6,108 nt of DNA from contig JAUXBC010000049.1 of assembly GCA_030619615.1 (NCBI GenBank), positions 1 to 6,108 of the forward strand, in the 5' to 3' direction. Shown here in pieces: positions 4,703 through 6,108 of this stretch (positions are counted from its first letter, which is position 1; every line of letters begins with the position of its first letter). The notes beneath the pieces were generated by a model. That model saw only the letters and a program-made list of their open reading frames with translations. It was not told the origin of the DNA and did not search any database. The stretch comes from Dehalococcoidia bacterium (GTDB lineage: Bacteria; Chloroflexota; Dehalococcoidia; E44-bin15). The translations under genes were made by a program, and so were the position numbers.

Positions 4703-5147
4703 ATTAGCGCCACCTCCGGGGGCAAAGCGCAAGAGGAAAAGGTTGGGGCGGGGCTTCGGCAGTGGTCATGGAAAGACCGCAGGAAAGGGCACCAAGGGGC
4801 AGAAGGCCCGCAAGGGATACAAGGTTCGCTCCGGCTTTGAGGGCGGTCAAAACCCCTTGATCAAGCGTCTGCCCGAGAAGAGGGGGTTCACCAATATCTT
4901 CAGGATAGAATACGCCATTGTCAAGGTAGAACAGCTTAATCGTTTTGAGCCTGAGAGCGAGGTAACCCCTCATCGGTTGTTGGAGGAAAGGCTGGTCAAG
5001 TCACTGAAGAAGCCGATAAAGATCCTGGGCGATGGTGAGGTTCAAAAACCGCTCGTTGTGAAGGCCAACAGGTTCTCCGAGGCGGCAAAGAGGAAGATCG
5101 AGTTGGCAGGAGGGAGGGCAGAGGAGATTGCATCGAGCGGGGACTAG
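4689..5147 (+). CDS. rplO: 50S ribosomal protein L15
   Basis: A 152-residue L15, which binds 23S rRNA and joins late in 50S assembly. The N-terminus aligns with the family pattern M-x3-EL-x-P-x-PG, followed by the glycine/lysine-rich extension KRKRLGRGFGSGHGKTAGKG (residues 16-35) that runs through rRNA. GFEGGQNPLIKRLPEKRGF is the central signature. The C-terminal domain ends in VKANRFSEAAKRKIELAGG. The start is GTG at 4689, 14 nt inside rpmD. AGGAGG at 4680-4685 and GGAGG at 4678-4682 are strong, close ribosome-binding sites that support it, as does the family alignment. The next ATG (4699) is out of frame and stops after two codons. Confidence 0.96.
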   Translation: MRQNELAPPPGAKRKRKRLGRGFGSGHGKTAGKGTKGQKARKGYKVRSGFEGGQNPLIKRLPEKRGFTNIFRIEYAIVKVEQLNRFEPESEVTPHRLLEERLVKSLKKPIKILGDGEVQKPLVVKANRFSEAAKRKIELAGGRAEEIASSGD

Positions 5148-5166
5148 GCCAAGGCTGATTCAGGCG

Positions 5167-6108
5167 ATGATCGACGCCTTTAGTCAGGCTGACCTGAGGA
5201 GGAAGATCCTTCTCACCTTGGGTCTCTTGGTGGTCTTCCGCTTCATTGCCCATATCCCTTTACCTGGTGTGGATATCGATGCCTTGCACCGGCTTCTGGA
5301 ACAGGGGCAGGGCATCGGACCACTGCTGGGCATGCTTGACCTCTTCAGCGGTGGGGCGATGAGGTATATGAGCATCGCCGCCATGGGGGTCTACCCCTAT
5401 ATCACCGCGGTGATCATCATGCAGCTACTGGTGCCGGTGATCCCTCGCCTTCAGGCAATAGCTAGAGAGGGGGAGGCGGGGAGGGCTAGAATCAATCAGT
5501 ATACTCACTGGCTAACCGTTCCCTTAGCAGCCCTTCAGGGTTATGGGCAGCTAATCATCCTGCAAAGGGAGGGCATTATTGGCGGCATTGGTCTCTCCGG
5601 GGAGGCACTCTTGCCCACCGCTGCCATGGTGATAGCGATGGCCGCAGGGACCATGTTCCTCGTCTGGCTAGGGGAGCTGATCACCGAATATGGCATCGGC
5701 AACGGCATCTCCCTGATAATCTTTGGCGGCATCGTCTGCACCCTGCCCGAGTTGATCGGTCGAGGCTATCTAGCTAAGGGGGACATGATGGGGCTAGTCT
5801 CTTTCATCCTTTTGGCTCTCGCCATTGTGGTCATCATCGTCATCTTCACCGAGGCTCATCGCCGCATCCCGGTGCAGTATGCGAGGAGCCTATTTCGCGG
5901 GGGGCGGATGTATCGGCAGTCTGGTGCTACCCACATCCCGATGCGCGTAAACTCGGCGGGGATGATCCCGGTGATCTTCGCCATGGCGCTGCTGATCTTC
6001 CCCGGGGTGATAGCTGGCTTCTTCGCCAGCCCGCCAGGCCAAGACCCCAACTTCGCTAATTCGGTGGTGAGTCTCTTCTCGTCTACAAGCGGGTTTTATT
6101 GGGCGATG
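5167..6108 (+). CDS. secY: SecY, protein translocase channel subunit (partial, 5' part)
   Basis: The frame is open from here to the right edge (314 codons), about 70% of a usual 420-440-residue SecY. SecY forms the membrane channel of SecYEG for export and insertion of proteins. Visible in order: TM1 with FRFIAHIPLPGVD (residues 24-36), the plug region LLGMLDLFSGGAM (53-65), TM2 with GVYPYITAVIIMQLL (74-88), TM3 (about 113-132), TM4 with FLVWLGELITEYGIGNGISL (164-183) leading into TM5, TM6 (about 207-228), the cytoplasmic loop HRRIPVQYAR, and TM7 with NSAGMIPVIFAMALLIFPG (262-280). It is cut before TM8. ATG 5167 lies 19 nt after rplO but has a poor ribosome-binding site. In-frame CTG 5155 and TTG 5128 are alternative starts. 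Confidence 0.95.
   Translation, partial: MIDAFSQADLRRKILLTLGLLVVFRFIAHIPLPGVDIDALHRLLEQGQGIGPLLGMLDLFSGGAMRYMSIAAMGVYPYITAVIIMQLLVPVIPRLQAIAREGEAGRARINQYTHWLTVPLAALQGYGQLIILQREGIIGGIGLSGEALLPTAAMVIAMAAGTMFLVWLGELITEYGIGNGISLIIFGGIVCTLPELIGRGYLAKGDMMGLVSFILLALAIVVIIVIFTEAHRRIPVQYARSLFRGGRMYRQSGATHIPMRVNSAGMIPVIFAMALLIFPGVIAGFFASPPGQDPNFANSVVSLFSSTSGFYWAM

Overview
The window is a run of ribosomal-protein genes plus the protein-export channel gene, all on the + strand in the classic bacterial S10/spc order: rpsC (3' end) - rplP - rpmC - rpsQ - rplN - rplX - rplE - rpsN - rpsH - rplF - rplR - rpsE - rpmD - rplO - secY (5' part). All fifteen were assigned by reading conserved family motifs and lengths. 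I see no tRNA, rRNA, mobile element, CRISPR array or foreign-looking gene, and no minus-strand gene that holds up.

The organism is a bacterium with fairly G-rich coding strands. Its S14 is the short zinc-binding type and its L24 also carries two CxxC pairs. Its S3 has a long, strongly acidic, repetitive C-terminal tail. This combination, with the style of L16, S8 and SecY, suggests Chloroflexota, possibly a Dehalococcoidia-like lineage. That is a judgement from memory, not a search result, and I hold it at about even odds below phylum level.

Layout. Positions 1-164 hold the end of S3, mostly a seven-copy 18-bp tandem repeat encoding Ala-Lys-Val-Glu-Glu-Glu. From rplP to rplE (177-2324) genes abut or are at most 11 nt apart. 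rpsN (2408-2593) is set apart by gaps of 83 and 87 nt, each holding small hairpins; these are the only non-coding stretches of note. From rpsH to secY (2681-6108) genes are packed again, with overlaps of 1, 1, 8 and 14 nt (rplF/rplR, rplR/rpsE, rpsE/rpmD, rpmD/rplO). There is no gene-free stretch over 300 bases.

The genes make small- and large-subunit ribosomal proteins in step, and secY is co-transcribed with them so that export channels are made along with ribosomes. TTG starts (rpmC, rpsQ) and GTG starts (rpmD, rplO) sit at tight or overlapping junctions, which suggests translational coupling.

No new system is apparent. The points worth a second look are the acidic S3 tail and its repeat DNA (dense in AGGAGG), the structured leaders on both sides of rpsN, and the uncertain start of secY.
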